From CAVSUR01 sp963731285 (GTDB lineage: Bacteria; Actinomycetota; Actinomycetes; Streptosporangiales; Streptosporangiaceae): 64,000 bases of DNA. The translations under genes and the position numbers were made by a program. The notes beneath the pieces were generated by a model. The model made no database searches. It worked only from the letters and a program-made list of their open reading frames with translations, and had not been told where the DNA came from. Location of the stretch: contig CAVSUR010000008.1 in assembly GCA_963731285.1 (NCBI GenBank), positions 241,260 to 305,259 on the forward strand, in the 5' to 3' direction. Of the stretch, positions 23,710 to 31,345 are shown in pieces (position 1 is the first letter of the stretch; each line of letters begins with the position of its first letter).

Positions 23710-24564
23710 TCATCCGCGCCTGCCCACGCCGCAGTAGCCCCACCGCGACCCGTCGGTGTCGGCCGCTTCGGGGTCCTCGCACCCCCACACGCCCAGATGC
23801 ACCAGGCCCGGCTCGCCGCCGTCGTAAGGCGTGACCAGCTCCAGGCCATCGAAGAAACGGGCGATCTCGTCCCTGGTGCGCAGGAAGAACTGCTCGGACG
23901 CTCGTGAGTACGCGTCCTTGCCGAGCTGGACCGAGGTGGGCGGCACATGATCGCGGGTGGCATGGGACAGGGCCAGATAGCTGCCGGGCGCCAGCTCGCT
24001 CACGTAGCGGGTCACCAGGCCCCACGGGTCGGAGCCGTCGGCCACGAAATGCAGCACGGCCGTCATCAGCAGGCCGAGCGGCTGGCTGAAGTCGATTAGC
24101 TCGCGCAGTGCCTGCTGGCCGAGCAGCGCGTCGGGATCGCGCAGGTCAGCCGTGATGTACGCGGTACCGCCGTCGGGTCCTGTCAGCTCGCCCGCGTCCG
24201 CGGCCACCGCCGGATCGATGTCGACGTAGCAGACCCGGGCGCCAGGCGCGATCTTCCGCACCACCTCATGGGTGTTGCCTATCGTCGGCAGCCCTGAGCC
24301 GATATCGAGGAACTGAGTCACGCCCTGGTCAGCGATCCAGCTCGCCGACCGCTGGTGGAACCCGCGACAGGCCCAGGCGATGTCGGGCAGCTCGGGGATC
24401 GCGGCGAAACTCGGCGCCACCGCAGCCCGGTCAACCGCCAGGTTGTGGGTTCCGCCCAGCATGTAGTCATAGATCCGCGCCGGGCTGGGCCGGGTGGGGT
24501 CCACCCCCGGCGGCAGATTCCGCTCGTAATCGGTCAGGCCCGGGTCCGCCCTCGAGGCGCTCAT
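23710..24564 (-). CDS. SAM-dependent methyltransferase, DUF574 (Methyltransf_19) family
   Basis: 284 residues with the family hallmarks SPARIYDYMLGGTHNLAVDR, FLDIGSGLPTIGNTHEV (motif I), VCYVDIDPAVAADA, VLHFVADGSDPWG and an extended carboxyl region. These proteins are abundant in Streptomyces and relatives, commonly beside XRE/DUF397 genes; the substrate is unknown. The 3' gap to the second DUF397 gene is 87 bp. About 240 bp upstream (24565-24805) contain no gene. Confidence 0.93.
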   Translation of the reverse strand: MSASRADPGLTDYERNLPPGVDPTRPSPARIYDYMLGGTHNLAVDRAAVAPSFAAIPELPDIAWACRGFHQRSASWIADQGVTQFLDIGSGLPTIGNTHEVVRKIAPGARVCYVDIDPAVAADAGELTGPDGGTAYITADLRDPDALLGQQALRELIDFSQPLGLLMTAVLHFVADGSDPWGLVTRYVSELAPGSYLALSHATRDHVPPTSVQLGKDAYSRASEQFFLRTRDEIARFFDGLELVTPYDGGEPGLVHLGVWGCEDPEAADTDGSRWGYCGVGRRG

Positions 24565-24805
24565 CCGCGCCTGCCTGCGCTTCGGCGGGCCCGCCGCCAG
24601 CCGCTGCTATCGGCGGATAGAAGGCCCAGACCGGCGAGACCCGGCCCGGTGATGTCTACTGCGCTGGAGCTGTCCACAGCGGGGGCATCCCTTTTCTGGT
24701 CATACGTCACGTACCCCCCGGCATCCAGTCTGGCATGCCGGAGCGGGATAACAATGTCAAATAGCCATGCTCATCGCCATACTGCGACACGGCTAGGGCA
24801 GATGG

Positions 24806-25387
24806 CTACTCAGCGTTATAGGCATCGCGGCGAACGCAGCCCAGCAGGTGATCGTTGACCGCGCCGCAGGCCTGCAGCGTGGCGTAGGCGGTGACCGGGC
24901 CGGTGAAAACGAACCCGTGCTGCTTCAGCTCGCGGGACAGGGCCCTGGACTGCGGGGTGGAAGCCGGGATATCCGCCATGGTGCCCGGCGGGCTGGCCTG
25001 GCCGCCCGCGAACCGCCACACGACCGCGGCCAGGCCCTCCGGCAGCCGCCCGGCCGCACGGGCGTTCACGATCGCCGCCTCGATCTTGGCCCGGTTCCGC
25101 ACGATGCCCGCATCGGCCAGCAGCCTGGCCACGTCGGCAGGGCCGAAGCAGGCGACGGTCTCGATGTCGAAATCGCGGAACGCAGCCCGGAAGTTCTGCC
25201 GCTTGCGCAGGATCGTCAGCCAGGACAGCCCGGACTGGAATGCCTCCAGGCAGATCCGCTCGAACATGCCCTGGTCGTCGCGAATCGGGCGGCCCCATTC
25301 AGTGTCGTGGTAGGCCAGATACTCAGGGCTGCCCAGGCACCACGGGCAGCGCAGCAGGCCGTCCGGGCCGGCGGTGGCGCCGGTCAT
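24806..25387 (-). CDS. tag: DNA-3-methyladenine glycosylase I
   Basis: 193 residues. Cys residues in RCPWC start the Zn site that is completed by the late HLLGCVRRD; YHDTEWGRP, FERICLEAFQSGLSW and MADIPASTPQSRALSRELK are Tag signatures. It excises 3-methyladenine from alkylated DNA. The ATG overlaps the stop of the DivIVA-like gene (ATGA), which fixes the start; the frame is open further upstream but that part is antisense-like shadow. Confidence 0.95.
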   Translation of the reverse strand: MTGATAGPDGLLRCPWCLGSPEYLAYHDTEWGRPIRDDQGMFERICLEAFQSGLSWLTILRKRQNFRAAFRDFDIETVACFGPADVARLLADAGIVRNRAKIEAAIVNARAAGRLPEGLAAVVWRFAGGQASPPGTMADIPASTPQSRALSRELKQHGFVFTGPVTAYATLQACGAVNDHLLGCVRRDAYNAE

Positions 25388-26055
25388 CCGGGCTCCGGCC
25401 CGCGACCCCGGTCGCGCCGGGCCGAGCGCTTCCAGGCCGGCCACGGCGCGTCCGACTGAGCCTCCCAGGTGCCGCGCCGCGCCCGGGCCGGGCTGGACTG
25501 CGGGCTGGATGACCCGGGCTCGGTCTGCGACAGGGGCTCGGTGCGGGAGCTGTCCGCCTGGGTCCGCGGACCCTCCTGCGGCAGCCTCGGCGCCCTGGGC
25601 GGGAGCGGCGGGGCCGGCCGAAAGCGGGAGACCGGCGGCCTCAGCGGAGCCTGCGAGTCCGGTGCGGCCTGCGCCCCCGGCCTCTCGGGCGGTGCGGGCG
25701 GGGGGGGCGGTGCGGCAAAGCCAGCCGGCCGCGGCGCGGCGCGGGCCTGCTCGGCAGCTAGTTCGGCCACCTGGTCCTGCAGCTCGGCGATCCGGCCGCG
25801 CAGCTCCTCGATTTCGACGTCCCGCTCGCTCATCGTGTGCGCGATCTTGCCGAGTGCGTTGCTGGTCGCCTGCACGTCGTAGCCGAGCAGGGCGATCGGC
25901 GGCCGCAGCAGGGCCACGTCGGCGGCGGTGCCGACATCCGGATCGAACGATGTGGCGGCGGCCGCGAAATGTGCCATCTCGCCGCCTCGGCCGAGCCCGA
26001 CCGCGATCGCGGCCAGCACGATCAGGGCCGCGGTTATCAGCACGATCACGGTCAC
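25384..26055 (-). CDS. membrane-anchored DivIVA-domain-like coiled-coil protein
   Basis: 223 residues: a membrane helix at 1-21 (VIVLITAALIVLAAIAVGLG), then LRPPIALLGYDVQATSNALG, the G-Y-D/R hook-like motif seen in DivIVA/SepIVA-domain proteins, a coiled coil (MSERDVEIEELRGRIAELQD), and a Pro-rich tail of ~110 residues. In Streptomyces a DivIVA-domain membrane protein also precedes tag. Its role in polar growth or division is inferred. Several in-frame GTGs (26055, 26049, 26043) could start it. Confidence 0.75.
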   Translation of the reverse strand: MTVIVLITAALIVLAAIAVGLGRGGEMAHFAAAATSFDPDVGTAADVALLRPPIALLGYDVQATSNALGKIAHTMSERDVEIEELRGRIAELQDQVAELAAEQARAAPRPAGFAAPPPPPAPPERPGAQAAPDSQAPLRPPVSRFRPAPPLPPRAPRLPQEGPRTQADSSRTEPLSQTEPGSSSPQSSPARARRGTWEAQSDAPWPAWKRSARRDRGRGPEPG

Positions 26056-26069
26056 AGCGCAATCGTGTC

Positions 26070-26675
26070 ATGCTCGGCCCTATGATGCCGCGTTCGCGGG
26101 GATGGCTGATGCCAGGCCGGACGGCGCTGCTGGTGGTGGCCGGATCAGCCGCCGGGGCCGCCGTGGCGGTGCGGGCCGGCGCCGACGCGGTGGACCTGAG
26201 CCGCGCCTGCCCGGCCGTGCTCGCGGCCTTCGCCGCAGCGCATTCCAGCGCCGTGGTGTGCAGCGAGGCCGGCCCCGGTGAGCTGGTGCGCGATCAGCAG
26301 GCGGCGGTGCGGTCCGGCGCGCTGCTGCTATGCCGAGATACCGCCGCAGCGGCCGCGGCCGCTGCCGCTGGGCTACCCCCCGGGCAGCTTATCGTTGCCG
26401 CGCCGCCGGAAGCCGTGGCCGGACTGACCGCATCGGGCTGGGCGGTGCTGGTCGACGCGGACCGCGCGGTCGCCAACCACGGCACCGATGCCGACGGGGC
26501 GCCGCCGCACGATGCCGAGACTGCGGCCGTGGTGGCCGTTGCCGCGCTCAGCAGCTGGCTGGGCGCGGCGATCGTGGTCAGCCGGCACGTTCAGGCAGTG
26601 CGGCGGGCCCTGGACATGACGGCGTCCATCCGCGGCACCCGGCCGCCTGCCCGCGCCGTCCGCGGCCTGGCCTGA
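26070..26675 (+). CDS. putative dihydropteroate-synthase-like (FolP-related) protein, shortened
   Basis: 201 residues from ATG 26070. Alternating beta/alpha pattern with GADAVDLSRA, SAVVCSEA, LIVAAPPEAV, GWAVLVDADRAVANHG and a carboxyl AAVVAVAALSSWLGAAIVVSRHVQAVRRALDM that resembles the end of DHPS TIM barrels. The pterin and pABA binding motifs of FolP are not found, so it is probably not a working DHPS. Only 14 bp separate it from the divergent DivIVA-like start. Assignment is weak. Confidence 0.55.
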   Translation: MLGPMMPRSRGWLMPGRTALLVVAGSAAGAAVAVRAGADAVDLSRACPAVLAAFAAAHSSAVVCSEAGPGELVRDQQAAVRSGALLLCRDTAAAAAAAAAGLPPGQLIVAAPPEAVAGLTASGWAVLVDADRAVANHGTDADGAPPHDAETAAVVAVAALSSWLGAAIVVSRHVQAVRRALDMTASIRGTRPPARAVRGLA

Positions 26676-26763
26676 GCGCCAGGGCGGCCGCTGGCTGCCC
26701 GAGGCCGGGCCTGGGGGCGGGGCGCTGGGCCGCTAGCGGGGCGTGGCCTGGGCGCGGCGCCCG

Positions 26764-27513
26764 CTAGCTGCCCGGGCGGCTGCTGCCGTGCTCCTCAACT
26801 ATGGTCCGGACGGCCTCGGCCGGGTCGTCGGTCACCCGGAAGAGCTGCGGATCGGCGGCCGAGATCTTGCCCTCGGCGAGCAGCCGGTCATGAATCCAGG
26901 CCACCAGGCCGGACCAGTAGTCGCTGCCGATCAGCACGATCGGGTACTTGGTGATCTTCTGGGTCTGGACCAGGTTGAGCGTCTCGAAGAACTCATCCAG
27001 GGTGCCGAACCCGCCCGGCAGCGCCACGAACGCCTGCGAGTACTTGACGAACATGGTCTTGCGCACGAAGAAGTAGCGAAACTCGATGCCGATGCCGACG
27101 TAGTCGTTGAGCCCCTGCTCGAGCGGAAGCTCGATGCCAAGGCCGACCGAGACCCCGCCCGCCCGCTGCGCGCCGGCGTTGGCCGCCGCCATCATGCCGG
27201 GACCGCCTCCGGTGATCACCGCGTAGCCGGCCCTGGCCAGCTCGGCACCCACCTGCTCGGCCAGCTCGTATTCGCCGGTACCTGGCTCGGTCCGCGCCGA
27301 TCCGAACACCGTCACCGCCGGGCCGAGCTCAGCCAGCAGCCCGAAGCCCTCGACGAATTCAGCCTGGATGCGCAGAACCCGCCACGGATCAGTGTGCACC
27401 CAGTCACTCGGTCCGCGGCGGTCCAGCAGCCGCTGGTCGGCCGTGGTCTTCGGGATGTGCCTGCCGCGCAGCGTGGCCGGGCCTTGCCTGCGCTCATCGG
27501 GTTGGCGGTCCAC
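26764..27513 (-). CDS. LOG family protein (TIGR00730, Rossmann fold)
   Basis: 249 residues. TVFGSARTEPG, ITGGGPGMMAAANAGA and PGGFGTLDEFFETLNLVQT are the LOG family core, including the G-G-G-x-G-x-M and P-G-G-x-G-T-x-x-E motifs of cytokinin riboside monophosphate phosphoribohydrolases. The first ~50 residues (IPKTTADQRLLDRRGPSDWVHTDPWRVLRIQAEF) are usual for the actinobacterial group. A TAGCGT element 8 nt before the GTG suggests a leaderless transcript. Confidence 0.94.
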   Translation of the reverse strand: MDRQPDERRQGPATLRGRHIPKTTADQRLLDRRGPSDWVHTDPWRVLRIQAEFVEGFGLLAELGPAVTVFGSARTEPGTGEYELAEQVGAELARAGYAVITGGGPGMMAAANAGAQRAGGVSVGLGIELPLEQGLNDYVGIGIEFRYFFVRKTMFVKYSQAFVALPGGFGTLDEFFETLNLVQTQKITKYPIVLIGSDYWSGLVAWIHDRLLAEGKISAADPQLFRVTDDPAEAVRTIVEEHGSSRPGS

Positions 27514-27521
27514 GAGGCCCT

Positions 27522-27527
27522 ACGCTA
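27522..27527 (-). promoter_or_regulatory. putative -10 element (TAGCGT) before the LOG gene
   Basis: Minus-strand TAGCGT ends 8 nt before GTG 27513, without a Shine-Dalgarno. Confidence 0.45.
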
Positions 27528-27547
27528 GCCCGCCGGACGGCATGCGG

Positions 27548-27937
27548 TCAGCGGCGCCGCGCGTAGTTCACGTTGATGACGCCGATCACCAGCCAGATCA
27601 CCAGGACCAGGAATACCTGGCCGGAGGAGATGAGATGCGCTGACCCGCGACCGGGGTCCAGCACGACCGCCGTCGCGCCGACGCCCAGGCCCATCGAGCC
27701 GAGGGCCAGGCACACGGACGAGAAGTTGCCCCGGCCGGGGCGGGGGGCACGGGCCGGGCGCCGCGGGTAGCCAGCGTCGGCCAGCCGGGCGTCGACCCGC
27801 CGGTCGACCTCGGCGCCGATCCGCTCGACCAGGCTCTCGGCCACGCTCTGCTCGTACTCGGGGCCGAGCTCGCGGTGCACGGCGGTGGCGGCGGTGATGT
27901 CGTCCCGGGTCATCTGGTCCACGCGGACACGATACAT
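27548..27937 (-). CDS. small actinobacterial membrane protein of unknown function
   Basis: 129 residues. A charged amino half (MTRDDITAATAVHRELGPEY, EQSVAESLVERIGAEVDRRV) leads to two membrane helices (FSSVCLALGSMGLGVGATAVV and VFLVLVIWLVIGVINVNYA). This build, a helical cytosolic stretch before two membrane segments, is familiar in actinobacterial proteins encoded between dapD and LOG genes, but I know no function. The gap to LOG is 34 bp. Confidence 0.8.
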   Translation of the reverse strand: MYRVRVDQMTRDDITAATAVHRELGPEYEQSVAESLVERIGAEVDRRVDARLADAGYPRRPARAPRPGRGNFSSVCLALGSMGLGVGATAVVLDPGRGSAHLISSGQVFLVLVIWLVIGVINVNYARRR

Positions 27938-28019
27938 CGCGTGTTCTGGGTTCGTCTAGCATCCCGTGATATGCCCTGACTGACCGGACCGGGCTCTTTG
28001 CTGCTAACCGGCCTGCCTT

Positions 28020-28886
28020 TCAGGCATTGACACCGTGATCACGGAGTATCTCGTTGAGCTCGGTCTTGCCGTGGGCGCTGCCCGCAGGCAGCCGCTTGAG
28101 CACCAGCACGCACGGCAGGCCGAACTCACCGCCGGGGAAGGCGCGGGCGCGGGTGCCCCCCACGCAGACCGACCAGGCTGGCGCCTCGCCCCTGGGCAGT
28201 TCCTCGCCGGTCTGGGTGTCGATCACGTGCGTGGACCTGGTCAGGATCAGGCCCGCGCCGAGCACCGCGCCGGCCCGCACCCGCGCGCCATCGACGACCA
28301 TGCACCTCGACCCGATGAACGCCTCGTCCTCGACCACCACCGGGACCGCGTTCGGCGGCTCGAGCACGCCCCCGATCCCGACGCCGCCGGACAGGTGCAC
28401 GTTCCGGCCGATCTGGGCGCACGACCCGACGGTGGCCCAGGTGTCGACCATGGTGCCGGCGTCCACGTAGGCGCCGATGTTGACGAACGACGGCATCAGC
28501 ACCGCGCCCGGGGCGACGTAGGCGCCCCACCGGACGATCGAGCCCGCTACCGCGCGCACGCCGTCCAGGTGCCTGGTCAGCGGCACTCTGTCGTGGTAGC
28601 GGAAGTCGCCGACCTGCTCGGCGACCATCGGCATGAGCCGGAACGCGAGCAGGATCGCGCGCTTGGCCCGCTCGTCGACGATGATCTCGCCGGTGCCCGG
28701 GTCGGGCCAGGCCACCCGGGCCTGGCCCGCGTCGATCTGGTCGACCGCGGCCATCACAGCCGCCCGCGCGCGCTCGTCGGCCGGGGTAAGGGCGGCCCGG
28801 CGCTGCCACAGCTCGTCGATGATCGCCGGGAGCGGTGACAGCGGGGTGCCGCCGTCACCCGCCGCGGCAGGCGCACAGACGTTCAT
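28020..28886 (-). CDS. dapD: tetrahydrodipicolinate N-succinyltransferase, enterobacterial type
   Basis: 288 residues from ATG 28886, chosen because TAGGCT lies 8 nt before it. Left-handed beta-helix segments include MPSFVNIGAYVDAGTMVDTW, ATVGSCAQIGRNVHLSGGVG and VVVEDEAFIGSRCMVVDG. These match the E. coli-type DapD closely rather than the longer DapD known from Mycobacterium and Streptomyces. It makes N-succinyl-2-amino-6-oxopimelate for lysine and peptidoglycan. dapC lies 1.3 kb away on the other strand. Confidence 0.95.
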   Translation of the reverse strand: MNVCAPAAAGDGGTPLSPLPAIIDELWQRRAALTPADERARAAVMAAVDQIDAGQARVAWPDPGTGEIIVDERAKRAILLAFRLMPMVAEQVGDFRYHDRVPLTRHLDGVRAVAGSIVRWGAYVAPGAVLMPSFVNIGAYVDAGTMVDTWATVGSCAQIGRNVHLSGGVGIGGVLEPPNAVPVVVEDEAFIGSRCMVVDGARVRAGAVLGAGLILTRSTHVIDTQTGEELPRGEAPAWSVCVGGTRARAFPGGEFGLPCVLVLKRLPAGSAHGKTELNEILRDHGVNA

Positions 28887-28894
28887 GTCGAGCG

Positions 28895-28900
28895 AGCCTA
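28895..28900 (-). promoter_or_regulatory. putative -10 element (TAGGCT) of dapD
   Basis: Minus-strand TAGGCT ends 8 nt before the dapD ATG, supporting a leaderless transcript. It lies within 20 bp of the opposite-strand element at 28918, so both promoters share one short region. Confidence 0.5.
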
Positions 28901-28917
28901 ATGGGGCCGCCGGCAGG

Positions 28918-28923
28918 TAGCTT
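28918..28923 (+). promoter_or_regulatory. putative -10 element (TAGCTT) of the transglycosylase-like gene
   Basis: TAGCTT ends 6 nt before GTG 28930; no Shine-Dalgarno is present. Confidence 0.5.
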
Positions 28924-28929
28924 GCGTAC

Positions 28930-29790
28930 GTGCCGACAACCCGCCACCGCCGCGGCCGGGCCATCGCGTTCGCCATGGTGATCACGGTGGCGGCCTCGAT
29001 CGCGCTCTACCTGGGCTTCCGGCACGCCACGCCGCTGCTGCGCACCATCGGCTCGGGCTGCCAGGCGCGGGCCAGCGGTCAGGTCATCCCGCTGGCCGCC
29101 AGCCAGGCGGGCATCGCCGCCACGATCGCCGGGGTAGCCCAGCAGCGCGCGCTGCCGGGCCGGGCGGTAACGGTGGCCTACGCCACCGCGCTGCAGGAGT
29201 CGAAGCTGCAGAACCTGTCCTACGGCGACCGCGACTCGGTGGGCATCTTCCAGCAGCGGCCGTCGCAAGGCTGGGGGCCCCGGCGCCTGCTGCTGCAGCC
29301 GGTCTACGCGACGACCAGGTTCTTCACCGCGCTTGCCGCCGTCCCCCGCTACCGGCGGATCCCGGTCTACCGGGCCGCTCAGGCGGTGCAGCACAGCGCC
29401 GACGGCTCGGCTTACGCGCAGTACACCTACACCGCGGCCGTCATGTCCCGCGCGTTCAGCGGCCGGGATCCGCACGCCGTCTGGTGCTGGTACGGCAGCG
29501 GGATCACCGGCCGGTCCCGGCTGGCGGCGGCCGCGGCCGAGCTGCACCGCACGTTCGGCCCGGTGCCGGTGACGGCTGCGGGCGACCCGGCGCTGACGAT
29601 CAGCGCCAGCCGGCCGCGCGACGGCTGGGCCGAGGCGGCGTGGCTGGTCGCGCATGCGCCGGCCTACGGGATCCGCGAGGTGCGGTACGCCGGCCTGCAG
29701 TGGTCGGCCGCGCGCGGCGCGAAGGGGTGGCTGCATGCCCGGTCAGGGCGGATGAGCAAGCCGCCACCGGGAACCGTGGTACTCGGCTGA
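28930..29790 (+). CDS. membrane-anchored lysozyme/transglycosylase-like protein
   Basis: 286 residues. Arg-rich start then a signal-anchor (AIAFAMVITVAASIALYLGF). The central part, AYATALQESKLQNLSYGDRD followed by SVGIFQQRPSQGWG, matches the lysozyme-like fold of SLT transglycosylases, with the Glu of ALQES as the likely catalytic acid. A carboxyl region ends GWLHARSGRMSKPPPGTVVLG. The protein would act on peptidoglycan outside the membrane. Relatives are often misnamed heavy-metal transporter. It diverges from dapD. Confidence 0.85.
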   Translation: MPTTRHRRGRAIAFAMVITVAASIALYLGFRHATPLLRTIGSGCQARASGQVIPLAASQAGIAATIAGVAQQRALPGRAVTVAYATALQESKLQNLSYGDRDSVGIFQQRPSQGWGPRRLLLQPVYATTRFFTALAAVPRYRRIPVYRAAQAVQHSADGSAYAQYTYTAAVMSRAFSGRDPHAVWCWYGSGITGRSRLAAAAAELHRTFGPVPVTAAGDPALTISASRPRDGWAEAAWLVAHAPAYGIREVRYAGLQWSAARGAKGWLHARSGRMSKPPPGTVVLG

Positions 29791-29856
29791 TAATCTGCCA
29801 TCCCGCCCGGTGCTGCCAGCAGACTTGATAGTGGCGCGGACGAAAAGGAGTTTGAC

Positions 29857-30192
29857 GTGACGTACATCATCACGCAGCCGTGCGTCGATGTGCTTGACCG
29901 GGCCTGCATCGAGGAGTGCCCGGTCGACTGCATCTACGAGGGCGAGCGCATGCTCTATATCCATCCGGACGAGTGCGTCGACTGCGGCGCCTGCGAGCCG
30001 GTCTGCCCGGTCGAGGCCATCTTCTACGAGGATGACGTGCCCGAGCAGTGGAAGGACTACTACCAGGCCAACGTGGAGTTCTTCAACGATCTCGGCTCGC
30101 CGGGCGGGGCATCCAAGACCGGGAAGATCAATTCCGATCACCCGATCGTGGCCGGGCTGCCGCCGCAGGAGACTCCGGAGACGGGGCACTGA
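29857..30192 (+). CDS. fdxA: 7Fe ferredoxin FdxA
   Basis: 111 residues. Cys9, Cys17 and Cys50 fit the 3Fe-4S site and Cys21, Cys40, Cys43, Cys46 the 4Fe-4S site (CIEECPVDCIYEGER, CVDCGACEPVCPVEA). AAAAGGAG lies 7 nt before the GTG. It transfers electrons to P450s, reductases and Fe-S enzymes. In actinobacteria fdxA precedes dapC, as here, with a CTGA overlap. Confidence 0.97.
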   Translation: MTYIITQPCVDVLDRACIEECPVDCIYEGERMLYIHPDECVDCGACEPVCPVEAIFYEDDVPEQWKDYYQANVEFFNDLGSPGGASKTGKINSDHPIVAGLPPQETPETGH

Positions 30193-31289
30193 CGCTCGCC
30201 GCGCGGCTGCCCGCGTTCCCGTGGGACGCGCTGGCGGACGACCGGGAACGCGCGCGGGCTCACCCTGGCGGCATTGTCGACCTGTCCGTCGGCACCCCGG
30301 TCGACCCTGTCCCGCAGGTGGTCAGGGACGCGCTGGCCGCGGCCGGCGATGCGCACGGCTACCCCGCGACCGCGGGCACGGCCGCGCTGCGGGCCGCCGC
30401 GGCCGGGTGGCTGGCCCGGCGGCACGGCGTCATCGTGGACCCGGGCGCGGTGCTGCCGGTCATCGGCACCAAGGAACTGATCGCCTGGCTGCCCACCCTG
30501 CTCGGCTGCGGCCCCGGCGACGTGGTGGCCCATCCGGAGCTGGCCTACCCGACCTACGGCATCGGCGCGCGGCTGGCCGGCGCCCGCCCGGCCGCCGCTG
30601 ACGCCACGACCGCGTTCGGCCCCGGCCGCGTCGCGCTGGCGTGGCTGAACTCCCCGGCCAACCCGACCGGCGCGGTGCTGCCCCCCGGCCACCTGGCCAA
30701 GGTGGTCAGCTGGGCCCGCGACCGGGGCACGATCGTCGCGTCGGACGAGTGCTACCTCGGCTTCGGGTACGAGGCTGAGCCGGTGTCGGTGCTGCACCCG
30801 GCCGTGTGCGGCGGATCGCACCAGGGCCTGCTGGCCGTGCACTCGCTGTCCAAGCGGTCTAACCTGGCGGGATACCGGGCCGGCTTCGTCACCGGCGACC
30901 GGGACCTGGTGGCGGCGCTGCTGGAGATACGCAGGCACGCGGGGATGATGGTGCCCGCGCCGGTCCAGGCGGCGATGACGGCGGCCCTCGCCGACGACGC
31001 GCACGCCGACGCCCAGCGAGCACGGTACGAGCGGCGGCGGGAGGTATTGCGGCCGGCCCTGGCCGCCGCGGGCTGGGCCGGCGAGCACTCGCAGGCCGGG
31101 CTTTACCTGTGGGCGGCGCATCCGGACCGGGACTGCTGGGAGTCAGTGCGGGTGCTGGCCCAGGCCGGCATCCTGGTCGCGCCGGGCGAGTTCTACGGCC
31201 CGGCCGGCACCCGGCACATCCGGGTCGCGGTGACCGCGACGGACGAGCGGATCGCCGCGGCCGCCGCCCGGCTGACCGAGCTGACCTGA
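30189..31289 (+). CDS. dapC: succinyldiaminopimelate transaminase DapC
   Basis: 366 residues, PLP aminotransferase class I. Seen: VDLSVGTPVDPVP, HPELAYPTYGIGARLAG, WLNSPANPTGAV, ASDECYLGFGYE, and HSLSKRSNLAGYRAGF carrying the PLP Lys. It uses N-succinyl-2-amino-6-oxopimelate made by DapD. The only start that keeps the LAARLPAFPWD beginning is CTG 30189, overlapping the fdxA stop as CTGA, with GGAG 8 nt upstream; no ATG, GTG or TTG is in frame nearby. A CTG start is therefore likely. Confidence 0.93.
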   Translation: MTLAARLPAFPWDALADDRERARAHPGGIVDLSVGTPVDPVPQVVRDALAAAGDAHGYPATAGTAALRAAAAGWLARRHGVIVDPGAVLPVIGTKELIAWLPTLLGCGPGDVVAHPELAYPTYGIGARLAGARPAAADATTAFGPGRVALAWLNSPANPTGAVLPPGHLAKVVSWARDRGTIVASDECYLGFGYEAEPVSVLHPAVCGGSHQGLLAVHSLSKRSNLAGYRAGFVTGDRDLVAALLEIRRHAGMMVPAPVQAAMTAALADDAHADAQRARYERRREVLRPALAAAGWAGEHSQAGLYLWAAHPDRDCWESVRVLAQAGILVAPGEFYGPAGTRHIRVAVTATDERIAAAAARLTELT

Positions 31290-31333
31290 GCTGGGGCGAG
31301 CGCCGGCGCCGCGGACGGCCCGCGGGCCGCGTT

Positions 31334-31339
31334 TAGGCT
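31334..31339 (+). promoter_or_regulatory. putative -10 element (TAGGCT) of cysS
   Basis: TAGGCT ends 6 nt before GTG 31346; no Shine-Dalgarno, consistent with a leaderless transcript. Confidence 0.5.
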
Positions 31340-31345
31340 GGGTCC

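Noticed and set aside
24806..26071. Possible fusion of a long Arg-rich domain to the 3-methyladenine glycosylase
   Set aside because: The upstream part is antisense-frame noise; the glycosylase has a clean ATGA-coupled start at 25387.
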